Positions 9,401 through 17,020 of a stretch of DNA of 42,195 nt are shown one piece after another. The stretch covers positions 90,975 through 133,169 of the forward strand of contig DFEE01000032.1 of NCBI GenBank assembly GCA_002368645.1, given 5' to 3'. The translations under genes and the position numbers were made by a program. This stretch comes from Bacteroidales bacterium UBA3810 (GTDB lineage: Bacteria > Bacteroidota > Bacteroidia > Bacteroidales > Paludibacteraceae). Within the stretch, counting starts at the first letter, position 1. The number at the start of each line of letters is the position of its first letter. Below the pieces are notes generated by a model, which was given only the letters and a program-made list of their open reading frames with translations, was not told the origin of the DNA and searched no databases.

Positions 9401-12400
9401 AGATATTGAAGGCGATGATGGATGGCAGTCAAAAGTCAAAAGTCGAAAGTCAAAAGACTCCTTCTACTTTGAGCAAAGCGGTCTCATTCCCCCTCAGCCA
9501 TGCGCAGACCGGTGTTTATTTCGAGTGTATGAAGAATCCCGCTTCGACACTATATAATATTCCCATGCGCGCGAGAATGCCGGAGGACGTTCGTGCGGAG
9601 GAACTGCGTGCAGCAGTGGAACAAGTCGTTCGAAACCACCCGGAGCTGTTCGTACATTTCCTGACAACCGAGACCGGAGTGGAGCAGCTTATCGACCATA
9701 ACCAAGAGTTGAGAGTGGAGACCATTGAGTTGCAAGAGGCGCAGTTGGAGGCCTACCGTGCGGAATTTGTCCGCCCCTTCAATCTCTCGAAAGACCAACT
9801 CTTCCGGTTCAGCATCGTCGAGACAGAAAAGGCGTTGTATCTCTATTGCGACATGCACCATTTGGTGTGCGACGGTGCTTCGTATGATGTGTTCTTCAAT
9901 GAGCTGTGCGCATTGCTGAATGGCGGGACCATCGAACAGGAAATGTGCTCTTATGCCGAGTTTGTGGCGGATGAACAGGCCGCAGAGGATAGCGCGGAAT
10001 ACGCAGCAGCCAAAGAGTTCTTCCACTCGCAGTTGGCTCAAGTGGAAGGTGTGACGGAGATACCGGCGGACCTGACCAACCCCAAAGACGGCGAGATAGG
10101 ACAGGTTTATGCACCCATGAATCTGCAGGCTGCCGAGCAGTTGGCGAAAACCGCTGGCGTGACAGCCGCCGGTGCAACACTCGCGGCAGTATTCTACACG
10201 CTCGCGCGGTTTGCGAACAACGACGACCTCTGTATCACCACTATCTCCAACGGCCGTAGCAACCTCAAGATGGCGAACACGATTGGCATGATGGTGAACA
10301 CGCTTGCATTGAGCAGCAAGATAGGCACGCAGAGCGTAGAGGAGTTCGTTCGGGAGACAGGCGGGAAATTCGAGCAGACACTCTCGCATGAGAACTATCC
10401 GTTTGCTGAGATAGCCGCCGACTACGACCTGACGGCAGAAATCATGTACGCCTACCAGCTTGGCGTCCTTTCCGAATACAAGGTGAAAGGACAGGCGATG
10501 GAGACGGAGAACATGGAACTGAACGTGCCGAAGTTCAAGATTGCGTTCTATATCGTGGAGGTGGATGGCAAACCTTCCGTGGTGATTGAGTACGACAACG
10601 GCCGTTACAGCCGCGAGATGATGCAGAGCCTCGCGCAGTCGGTTAGCAATTCCGTGAGTGCGTTCGCCAAAGATACCAAAGCCTCGTTGCGCTCTGTCTC
10701 GCTGATGGACGAGCAACAGACAGCACTGCTCGATAGTTTCAACGAGACCCACGTGGACTATGATGACACGCAGACCATACTCTCGCTCTTCAAAACGCAG
10801 GTGGCAAGGACGCCGGACAACATCGCCGTCATCTTCCGCGACAAACGAATCACCTACCGCGAGTTGGACGAGATAACCGACCGCATAGCCGCCGGGTTGC
10901 ACCCGACGACGAATGTCATTGCCATCAAGGTGGAACGCTCCGAATGGATGACGATAGGAGCATTGTCTGTGCTCAAAGCCGGTTGCGCCTACATGCCGCT
11001 CGACCCCTCTTACCCTGAGGAACGACTCAATTATATGCAGCAGGACGGCAATTCCTGCATGCTTCTCACAGAGAAAGAACTGGAGGAACTTCGAAATACC
11101 GATATATCGGAATATCGAAATGTCGAGATAAAACCGGAGGACCTCTTCATCCTGCTTTACACATCCGGTTCTACGGGCGTGCCGAAAGGTGTGATGCTGG
11201 AGCATCGAAACCTTGTGGCGTTCTGTCACTGGTACCACCGTTATTACGACCTGCACGCCGGTGACAAAGTGGCGGCATATGCTTCCTTTGGCTTCGACGC
11301 CAATATGATGGACATGTACCCGGCGCTGACTTGCGGGGCTGCGGTGTGCATCATATCCGAAGACATGCGACTGAACCTGCCCGAACTTGGACGCTATTTC
11401 GACCAAGAGGGAGTGACACACTCGTTCATGACCACGCAGATTGGATTCCAGTTCGCTACGAATGTGGAGTGTCATAGTCTGAGACATCTGTCTGTAGGCG
11501 GTGAAGCACTGGCTGCCCTCACGCCGCCAAGCAACTACAAGATGCACAATGGCTATGGTCCGACCGAGTGTACTATCTTCACCACCACGTATTGTTTGAA
11601 CGGCTATGAGCAGCATATCCCTATCGGCAAACCGCTGGATAATCTGCAACTGTTCGTCATGGATACCAACGGCCGGCGTCTGCCGCTCGGAGCAGCAGGC
11701 GAGTTATGGGTCAGTGGTCCGCAAGTAGGACGTGGTTATCTGAACCTTCCCGAGAGAACCGCAGAGGCGTTTGTCGAATGGAATGGTCGTAGATGCTACC
11801 GCACAGGCGATATTGTACGATATTTGCCGGACGGCAACATCCAGTTTGTGGGACGACGCGACGGACAAGTCAAAATCCGCGGTTTCCGTATTGAGCTGAA
11901 AGAGGTTGAGACGGTTATCCGTCAGTTCCCGGGTATTAAGGATGCAACTGTACAGGCGTTCGATTATCCCAACGGTGGTAAATTTATCGCGGCATATATC
12001 GTCAGCGACGAGAAGATAGATGTGCAGGCGCTCAATGCCTTCATCCGTGAGACCAAACCGCCATACATGGTGCCTGCTGCTACTATGCAGATTGACGCTA
12101 TTCCGCTCAACCAGAACCAGAAAGTGAACCGCAAAGCACTGCCGGCTCCGAAGATTCAGGCGGACGACCATGCTTACGTAGCCCCCGCCAACGAGACAGA
12201 GAAACTGTTTGCGGACATCTTTGCTTCCGTTTTGAGTCTGGAGAAAGTAGGTGCTACGGATAATTTCTTCGATCTGGGCGGCACGTCCCTCATGGTGACA
12301 CGCGTCATCATCGAGGCGGAGAAGGGCGGACAGCACATCGCTTATGCCGACCTCTTCAGTCATCCTACACCGCGGCTGCTGGCTGAGATGTTAACAGGCA

Positions 12401-13626
12401 GAGATACGGCTCAGGAAAACGAGGTGCCTGATACAGTCATCACGGATTTTGATTACGAACCCATCAACGCACTGCTCCAAAAGAACACGTTGGATACCTT
12501 CCTAAATGCCCAAATGGTAAATGGCTTAGGTCATGTTCTTCTTACCGGTGCTACAGGTTTCCTCGGTATCCATGTACTCAAGGAACTCATCGATTCTGAC
12601 GCCGAGACGATTACCTGTCTTGTGCGCGGCAAGGATCAGCATGATGCCGAGCGTCGTGTACGCAACTTGCTGTTCTACTATTTCAGCCGTCGCTTCGATG
12701 ACCTCTTCGGCAAACGCTTGTTCGTCGTCAACGGCGATGTCACGAATGATTTCAGCCATCTGCTTTCAGATATCAGCATTCAGACCGTCTTCAACTGTGC
12801 CGCAAACGTGAAACATTTCTCCAAGGGCACGGATATTGAAGATGTGAATATCGGGGGTGCCCAACGCTGCGTGGACTTCTGTCTGGCTACCGGTGCGCGG
12901 CTCATACATGTATCCACTACCTCCACAGGAGGTATATGGATTGGAAATGATACGTCGGCACCTGTCCTGACGGAGCGGAATATCTATTTCGGCCAGTACT
13001 TGGGCAACCAGTACATGCACTCGAAGTTCCTTGCCGACCGCCTTATTCTGGACGCTGTGGCGCATAAGGGGCTCAAGGCAAAGATTATGAGGGTGGGCAA
13101 CCTCGCGGCACGCAGTTATGACGGCGAGTTCCAAGTCAATTTCTCCACCAACAGCTATATGGGGCGTATCAAGATCTTCAATATGTTAGGCTGCTGTCCG
13201 TATGAGCAGTACGACTCGCCTACAGAGTTTTCTCCTATCAACGAGACGGCGCGAGCTATCGTCCTGTTGGCTACGACTCCGGACGACTGTACGGTATTCC
13301 ACCCTTACAACACGCACACACGATTGTTGGGGGATGTCTTGAACGAATTGAAGAAAATAGGTACAGAAATACACTATGTTGAAAGTGAGGCATTCAGTGT
13401 GCTGGTACAGCAAGCGGCTACCGACCCTAAAAAAGCAGCACTTCTTACCACCATGTTGGCTTATCAGGATATGGGGGATGGAAAACCGACGCATATCGTT
13501 GAGCGTGATAACACGTACACATCACAAGTGCTTTTACGCCTCGGATTCCGCTGGACAGAACCTGATAGCAACTATGTAGGCAGGATGCTCACTGCGATAA
13601 GCCAGTTAGGGTTCTTTGAGGTATAA
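6490..13626 (+). CDS. Two-module nonribosomal peptide synthetase with terminal reductase
   Basis: A 2378-residue megasynthase ordered C-A-T-C-A-T-R. C1 has HHVISDG at 131-137. A1 has YTSGTTGTPKG at 556 and GYGPTECT at 687. The first carrier has GLSSIS with the probable phosphopantetheine serine at 936. C2 has HHLVCDG at 1123. A2 has YTSGSTGVPKG at 1557 and GYGPTECT at 1688. The second carrier has DLGGTSL with Ser1933. The thioester reductase has GATGFLG at 2020-2026 and Tyr2175/Lys2179 (YMHSK). By family knowledge, reductive release gives an aldehyde or alcohol, and dipeptide aldehydes can cyclise to pyrazinones. The leading C domain suggests an acylated start. The pocket-residue pattern gives no safe substrate prediction. 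Linkers flanking carrier 1 hold AGTCRAA repeats read as SQKSK. No phosphopantetheinyl transferase is in the window. Confidence 0.95.
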   Translation: MKSPLSQAQLGVYYACETSVSDEVNYQNSFVYALPDNVDLERLQSAVLTTLKAHPYMCGHIELDDEGMPMMVTGDTPLVRKIELSEQEWGEAQKTFACTMDIHGERLYRIEIYTVKKTNSTPENYLYLDIHHVISDGFSHAVLARDISRAYNGEPLSAELLDGTAIAQDEAAERADDALMSEAREWYAREFSDAAETDSLPILLAQQALNPAPVNIYKTYSLSVTKEDVHIIEQRFGVKESVIMQTAWSLLLAAYSAEEKASYCTVFYGRSDRRTRDAVTMMVHTLPVFANWSDRSSLMTLQELLSALDEQMQQTRKYMYYAYQDAVKDLGLNNQVMFVHQGRVVDKVRYLHLGDDEIPLTDLRKPIPGWKLSVELEEINERYWLKMSYSTADYSEAFMQELAKTYSTILRSMVTAEKVSEIEYCDEDQIKWLDLRNPDISTYRNTEGDSLIARFKKHVAEQPDAVCVVAGDVRLTYAEVDKLSDELDLRYTVRCGEHVIGYSVPRNEQMVIVPLAIAKAGFTAMPLDSSYPAERLEFMREDAAKYEGGDAFILLYTSGTTGTPKGVMLSEQNILTFCDYHTHHIGLTPESRYATYAGYGFDAFMHDLWGCLYAGAAIYVIGEDIRFDLDGIYDYFVKEGITHSFMTTQVGTQMAINYPDIPGFQCLGVGGEKLMSLNPPSYRLWNGYGPTECTVYVSSFWVEKNEPNIPIGFPNDTAQLFIVNKYGHRVPWGAAGELYIAGLQVGIGYLNDPEKTAEAFVDWNGLRCYRTGDIVRYREDGAIEFVGRKDGQVKIRGFRIELKEVEAVIRQFEGIKDATVQAFDFPEGGGKFIAAYIVSDQQIDIQALNAFIMDRKPPYMVPTVTMQIDAIPLNQNQKVNKRALPEPKALESQKSKEESAAPLNVLEEQLRDMVAGIVGNSDFGIMTDLRYVGLSSISAIKLATHVYKRFGVQLDAKLLIKGANIQLIENEILKAMMDGSQKSKVESQKTPSTLSKAVSFPLSHAQTGVYFECMKNPASTLYNIPMRARMPEDVRAEELRAAVEQVVRNHPELFVHFLTTETGVEQLIDHNQELRVETIELQEAQLEAYRAEFVRPFNLSKDQLFRFSIVETEKALYLYCDMHHLVCDGASYDVFFNELCALLNGGTIEQEMCSYAEFVADEQAAEDSAEYAAAKEFFHSQLAQVEGVTEIPADLTNPKDGEIGQVYAPMNLQAAEQLAKTAGVTAAGATLAAVFYTLARFANNDDLCITTISNGRSNLKMANTIGMMVNTLALSSKIGTQSVEEFVRETGGKFEQTLSHENYPFAEIAADYDLTAEIMYAYQLGVLSEYKVKGQAMETENMELNVPKFKIAFYIVEVDGKPSVVIEYDNGRYSREMMQSLAQSVSNSVSAFAKDTKASLRSVSLMDEQQTALLDSFNETHVDYDDTQTILSLFKTQVARTPDNIAVIFRDKRITYRELDEITDRIAAGLHPTTNVIAIKVERSEWMTIGALSVLKAGCAYMPLDPSYPEERLNYMQQDGNSCMLLTEKELEELRNTDISEYRNVEIKPEDLFILLYTSGSTGVPKGVMLEHRNLVAFCHWYHRYYDLHAGDKVAAYASFGFDANMMDMYPALTCGAAVCIISEDMRLNLPELGRYFDQEGVTHSFMTTQIGFQFATNVECHSLRHLSVGGEALAALTPPSNYKMHNGYGPTECTIFTTTYCLNGYEQHIPIGKPLDNLQLFVMDTNGRRLPLGAAGELWVSGPQVGRGYLNLPERTAEAFVEWNGRRCYRTGDIVRYLPDGNIQFVGRRDGQVKIRGFRIELKEVETVIRQFPGIKDATVQAFDYPNGGKFIAAYIVSDEKIDVQALNAFIRETKPPYMVPAATMQIDAIPLNQNQKVNRKALPAPKIQADDHAYVAPANETEKLFADIFASVLSLEKVGATDNFFDLGGTSLMVTRVIIEAEKGGQHIAYADLFSHPTPRLLAEMLTGRDTAQENEVPDTVITDFDYEPINALLQKNTLDTFLNAQMVNGLGHVLLTGATGFLGIHVLKELIDSDAETITCLVRGKDQHDAERRVRNLLFYYFSRRFDDLFGKRLFVVNGDVTNDFSHLLSDISIQTVFNCAANVKHFSKGTDIEDVNIGGAQRCVDFCLATGARLIHVSTTSTGGIWIGNDTSAPVLTERNIYFGQYLGNQYMHSKFLADRLILDAVAHKGLKAKIMRVGNLAARSYDGEFQVNFSTNSYMGRIKIFNMLGCCPYEQYDSPTEFSPINETARAIVLLATTPDDCTVFHPYNTHTRLLGDVLNELKKIGTEIHYVESEAFSVLVQQAATDPKKAALLTTMLAYQDMGDGKPTHIVERDNTYTSQVLLRLGFRWTEPDSNYVGRMLTAISQLGFFEV
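9163..9178. repeat. AGTCRAA heptamer repeat inside the NRPS (A1-T1 linker)
   Basis: Two 7-bp units, AGTCAAA and AGTCGAA, plus AG, lie in frame at about residues 890-896 and are read SQKSKEES between A1 and the first carrier domain. The same unit occurs between genes in this window. Confidence 0.85.
9427..9456. repeat. AGTCRAA heptamer array inside the NRPS (T1-C2 linker)
   Basis: Four consecutive 7-bp units (AGTCAAA twice, AGTCGAA, AGTCAAA) plus AG are read SQKSKVESQK between carrier 1 and condensation domain 2. Three units make seven codons, but loss or gain of one unit would shift the frame. Confidence 0.9.
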
Positions 13627-13664
13627 TAATATTTGCTATATTTATCAATTTAGGTATTCGCGCC

Positions 13665-14723
13665 TTAGAGACTAAATAGATATTCGAGAGACTCCATCAG
13701 TTCCTCTTCATGGACGATTTGGTCAGTAACCGGCTCGCCTATATGACGGAGTAAAACCATTCTAATCTCTCCCTCATGCTCATTCTTTTTGTCGCAGTAC
13801 ATAAGATTGATGATCTCTTTGTAGTCCTTGCATTGGAAGGGCATGCGTCCGTAGTACTCCACCATGATATGGCTGAGAGTCGTCACTATCCTGCGGTCTA
13901 ATCCCAACAGGATATGACTGAGGTATGCCATCGCCACCAGCCCATATAGCACTGCGTAGCCATGAGGAATTACACCTTGAGTGTATTTAGCTCCACTTGC
14001 GTTGCGGATGCCCAATTCTTCAATGGCATGTCCAACGCTATGACCGAGATTAAGAACCTTGCGCAACGACTGCTCGTTAGGATCCTCCCGGACGACTGAC
14101 TGCTTGACCTCAACAGCTACAGCGATACCATTTTCGTAATCCCTGTCCTCAAGAGCACGTAGAATGGTATGAAAGGTCGTTGAGTCTTTCAGAAGTCCGC
14201 ATTTGATAATTTCGGCATAGCCGGATAACTTCTCTTGTTCGGATAAAGTGTCAAGCCAGCTCGGAAAAATGAGTGTCGCTTTCGGCTGACGTATAATGCC
14301 GATAACATTCTTCATGCCGCGATAATTGAACCCCGTCTTGCCGCCCCAAGCTGCATCCGACATGCTCAATAGTGTCGTTGGAATATTAACATAATCAATA
14401 CCCCGCTTGTACGTTGCGGCTGCAAAACCGCCTAAGTCGCAGATGATTCCTCCGCCGATATTGATGAGTAATGCCTTGCGGGTCGCGTGATTATCGAAGA
14501 GAAAATTCCAAATCTGCTCCACCGTCTTGAGGGTCTTATTCATTTCTTTTGCCTGAAGGCAAAGGGTAGGGAAACCACTCGTTATGTTGACTAATTCACT
14601 TATGTCTGAATAGTTTTGATTTTTATAGTCCGGGCAGAGCTCTAAAGCAGAATCTATCACAACAAAGACCTGTCGGGGATCGTATTGACTTACTATTAGG
14701 GATAAATCGCTACAATTATTCAT
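13665..14723 (-). CDS. aroB: 3-dehydroquinate synthase
   Basis: A 352-residue cytoplasmic enzyme that cyclises DAHP to 3-dehydroquinate in the shikimate pathway. Visible family motifs are the NAD-binding GGGIICDLGGFAAATYKRGI, PTTLLSMSDAAWGGKTGFN, the metal-ligand region SGYAEIIKCGLL, LNLGHSVGHAIE and PHGYAVLYGL. The length is normal. The gene converges on the NRPS with 38 bases between stops and no clear terminator. It is transcribed away from the thioredoxin gene from an overlapping divergent promoter. The start at 14723 fits a leader of about 13 nt. A role linked to the NRPS is not indicated; it looks like ordinary aromatic amino-acid biosynthesis. Confidence 0.93.
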   Translation of the reverse strand: MNNCSDLSLIVSQYDPRQVFVVIDSALELCPDYKNQNYSDISELVNITSGFPTLCLQAKEMNKTLKTVEQIWNFLFDNHATRKALLINIGGGIICDLGGFAAATYKRGIDYVNIPTTLLSMSDAAWGGKTGFNYRGMKNVIGIIRQPKATLIFPSWLDTLSEQEKLSGYAEIIKCGLLKDSTTFHTILRALEDRDYENGIAVAVEVKQSVVREDPNEQSLRKVLNLGHSVGHAIEELGIRNASGAKYTQGVIPHGYAVLYGLVAMAYLSHILLGLDRRIVTTLSHIMVEYYGRMPFQCKDYKEIINLMYCDKKNEHEGEIRMVLLRHIGEPVTDQIVHEEELMESLEYLFSL

Positions 14724-14738
14724 AAATTTGTAAATAAG

Positions 14739-14770
14739 TTTGCAAAAGTAATATTTTTTTCGTACTTTTG
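14739..14770 (+). promoter_or_regulatory. Promoter of the thioredoxin gene
   Basis: TTTG at 14739-14742 and TACTTTTG at 14763-14770 are spaced 20 bp apart, 20 bases upstream of the ATG at 14791. It overlaps the aroB promoter on the other strand as an inverted repeat. Confidence 0.85.
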
Positions 14771-14774
14771 CAAG
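14743..14774 (-). promoter_or_regulatory. Promoter of aroB
   Basis: On the minus strand, TACTTTTG (complement of 14743-14750) is preceded by CTTG (complement of 14771-14774) with 20 bp between. The two facing -7 boxes form an inverted repeat, TTGCAAAAGTA ... TACTTTTGCAA, so each box overlaps the other promoter's -33 element. Confidence 0.75.
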
Positions 14775-14790
14775 CTCAAAGTGAAAAAAG

Positions 14791-15216
14791 ATGAAAAAAA
14801 GATTATTTTTAGTCCTATTTAGTGCCTTTTTAGGCCTTTCAGCCTCGGCGGAGGTAACCTATTTGACCACCGAAGCCTTTAAGTCAAAAGTGATGAATTA
14901 TACAACCTATACCCCTACAACCGGTTGGCACGGTGTCAATGAGCGTCCGTGTATAGTGGATTTTTACACGACCTGGTGCGGACCGTGTAAACGCTTGGCT
15001 CCCATTATGGATAGTCTTTCGGTAGTGTATAAAGGTCAGGTGGATTTCTATAAAGTAGATACGGAGAAGGAGCGGGAATTGGCGTATTTCTTTCAGATAA
15101 ACTCCATTCCTCAGGTGCTTTATGTGCCGGTGGGAGGTGAGCCGGCTCTTGAGAAGGGTCTCTATCCTGTGAGTGAGATAACAAAGATAATAGATGGATT
15201 CTTGTTAAAGCGTTAA
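14791..15216 (+). CDS. Exported thioredoxin-fold protein
   Basis: A 141-residue protein with a signal peptide (MKKRLFLVLFSAFLGLSASA) followed by a thioredoxin domain. The redox motif WCGPC sits at about residues 64-68 in VDFYTTWCGPCKRLAPIMD, and the conserved cis-Pro region is NSIPQVLYV. It probably acts as a periplasmic disulfide reductase or oxidase; its partner is not visible. It has its own promoter and lies 29 bases before the antiporter gene, so the two may be co-transcribed. The start is fixed by the signal peptide and the promoter 20 bases upstream. Confidence 0.9.
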   Translation: MKKRLFLVLFSAFLGLSASAEVTYLTTEAFKSKVMNYTTYTPTTGWHGVNERPCIVDFYTTWCGPCKRLAPIMDSLSVVYKGQVDFYKVDTEKERELAYFFQINSIPQVLYVPVGGEPALEKGLYPVSEITKIIDGFLLKR

Positions 15217-15230
15217 ACTATTAAACTGTT

Positions 15231-15240
15231 AAGTCGAAAG
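15231..15240. repeat. AGTCRAA-type repeat before the antiporter start codon
   Basis: AAGTCGAAAG ends 5 bases before the ATG at 15246 in the context AGTCGAAAGCAATC-ATG. The same string precedes lptB at 34949, and a close relative precedes porX. Confidence 0.7.
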
Positions 15241-15245
15241 CAATC

Positions 15246-16847
15246 ATGGAAGTAGAGTTGACATTATTAACGCTATCGTTGCTCTTTTTCTTGAGCATAT
15301 TTACGGATAAGATAGGTTATCGGTTTGGTATACCGGCATTGTTGCTCTTTCTTGGGGTCGGTATGCTGTTTGGTCCTGAGATGGTGGGCAGATTGGTAGG
15401 CGGTGAGTCAGGTCCCATGGACTTGGGTACTGCGCAAGCTATTTCTACAATAGCACTATGTATCATTCTGTTTTCGGGCGGATTGGACACTAAGATAGCG
15501 GATATACAGCCGGTGGTATGGCCGGGTGTGACATTAGCGACGGTGGGTGTGCTATTGACATGTGCTATCACGGGTGCGCTGATTTACTATATCTTCGGGT
15601 GGCTCAATGCAGTAGCATCGGTTTCGATATGGGTAGCTATGTTGATGGCGGCGACGATGAGTTCGACGGATTCGGCGTCGGTATTTGCGATATTGCGAAC
15701 GAATAACATCAAACTCAAGCATAATCTGCGTCCATTGATGGAGTTGGAGTCCGGTGCGAATGATCCTATGGCGTATATCTTGACCATTACGCTCATCGGT
15801 ATAGTCAATTCGGGCACAGAAAACGTGACGGCTCTCTCAATTATTCAGGAGGTGGTCATTCAATTGGTGATGGGGTCTGTAATGGGTTTCATCTTTGGTA
15901 AGATGACCGTGGAGTTACTGAAAAAATCCCGTTTAAATAATGAGTCTCTGTACTCGATTATGGTGCTGACGGCGTGTATTTTTATCTTCTCGGTGACCTT
16001 TTTCCTGAAAGGTAATCCCTATTTGGCGGTATATATCGGCGGTTTGATAATCGGGAATTCCAAGTTTACCCGCAAGCGCCAGACGAAGTCCTTCTTTGAA
16101 GGTCTGACATGGCTGAGCCAATTAGTGATGTTCTTGATGTTGGGTCTAATGGTCTATCCTTCTCAACTCATCCAACTGCAAGTGTGGTTGCCTTGCCTCA
16201 TTATCAGTATTGTAATGATTTTTATCTCGCGTCCGATAGCTGTTGGTCTATCACTATTTCCATGGCGTAAAGAATATAAGCAACGCGATAGGGCGCTTGT
16301 CTCCTGGGTAGGCTTGCGCGGCGCGGTGCCGATTATTTTTGCTATCCTCTGTATGTCTCACGGGGTGCCTCATGCGGATTTATTGTTCAATGTAGTTTTT
16401 CTATGTACCCTTATCAGCTTGTTGGTACAAGGTACTACAATCGGTGCGGTAGCGAAGAAGTTGAAATTGGCTGACCCTGACTCTGCGCCGCATAAACTAT
16501 ATTACTTTGACATTGATATACCGGAAGAGGTTGAGTCTTCGGCGCATGAGACTTTGGTCACTGAGGAACTTATATGCAATGGCTCTCAATTGAAAAATGT
16601 GGCGGTACCGAAGCATAGTTTGGTTATTATGGTTCGCAGGGGGGATAATTTCTTTGTTCCCAAAGGCGATACGGAGTTGCAGTTGGGGGATTACCTGCTC
16701 GTGATAAGTGACGAGAACGAGCAAAAAGTGATCCAAGCGCAGGAGGATGAGGATGAACAGATATTAACACACTCCGCCCTCCATTTTCTGCAACACACGG
16801 GGTCTTTCTTGCGCGATAAATGGCGGAAACTAATAAGTCGCCGTTAG
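15246..16847 (+). CDS. Potassium/proton antiporter of the CPA1/NhaP2 type
   Basis: A 533-residue inner-membrane antiporter. Roughly the first 400 residues are hydrophobic with about a dozen membrane segments and the CPA core (GGLDTKI, ATMSSTDSASVFAIL, LESGANDPMAYILT). The C-terminal 120 residues form a cytosolic regulatory domain resembling RCK_C/TrkA-C (GSQLKNVAVPKHSLVIMVRR, GDTELQLGDYLLVIS), which in this family senses ligand and gates transport. By family it exports K+ or Na+ in exchange for H+ and protects against high cytoplasmic potassium or pH shifts. The ion cannot be decided from sequence. The start is the ATG after an AGTCGAAAG repeat. Confidence 0.9.
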   Translation: MEVELTLLTLSLLFFLSIFTDKIGYRFGIPALLLFLGVGMLFGPEMVGRLVGGESGPMDLGTAQAISTIALCIILFSGGLDTKIADIQPVVWPGVTLATVGVLLTCAITGALIYYIFGWLNAVASVSIWVAMLMAATMSSTDSASVFAILRTNNIKLKHNLRPLMELESGANDPMAYILTITLIGIVNSGTENVTALSIIQEVVIQLVMGSVMGFIFGKMTVELLKKSRLNNESLYSIMVLTACIFIFSVTFFLKGNPYLAVYIGGLIIGNSKFTRKRQTKSFFEGLTWLSQLVMFLMLGLMVYPSQLIQLQVWLPCLIISIVMIFISRPIAVGLSLFPWRKEYKQRDRALVSWVGLRGAVPIIFAILCMSHGVPHADLLFNVVFLCTLISLLVQGTTIGAVAKKLKLADPDSAPHKLYYFDIDIPEEVESSAHETLVTEELICNGSQLKNVAVPKHSLVIMVRRGDNFFVPKGDTELQLGDYLLVISDENEQKVIQAQEDEDEQILTHSALHFLQHTGSFLRDKWRKLISRR

Positions 16848-16875
16848 AGTCCGGACAAAGCCCAAAGTTGCCTGT

Positions 16876-16919
16876 GAGTGTTCGATGAGTGTTCGGTGAG
16901 CGTTCGATGAGCGTTCGAT
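16876..16919. repeat. Four 11-bp tandem units
   Basis: GAGTGTTCGAT, GAGTGTTCGGT, GAGCGTTCGAT, GAGCGTTCGAT. This is a second 11-bp array, unrelated in sequence to the one at 3880, between the antiporter and the epimerase gene. Confidence 0.9.
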
Positions 16920-17020
16920 ACACGATGGTAGTCGAAAGCGCAAAATGAAAGCAAATCAGGAGGTCAAGTCGCTATTAGTCTTGGCAAAGCCGTAAAGTAA
17001 AAAGCAAAAAGTTGAATGAT

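Noticed and set aside
9550..11649. A 699-codon open frame on the minus strand inside the NRPS
   Set aside because: It is a codon-bias shadow: no recognisable domain, His/Arg-rich composition, and it lies wholly opposite well-defined C2/A2 domains. The same goes for 8518-9432 and 11704-12363.
16958..16963. AGGAGG motif between the antiporter and the epimerase gene
   Set aside because: It is 57 bases from the epimerase ATG and no start codon with a plausible frame follows at normal spacing.
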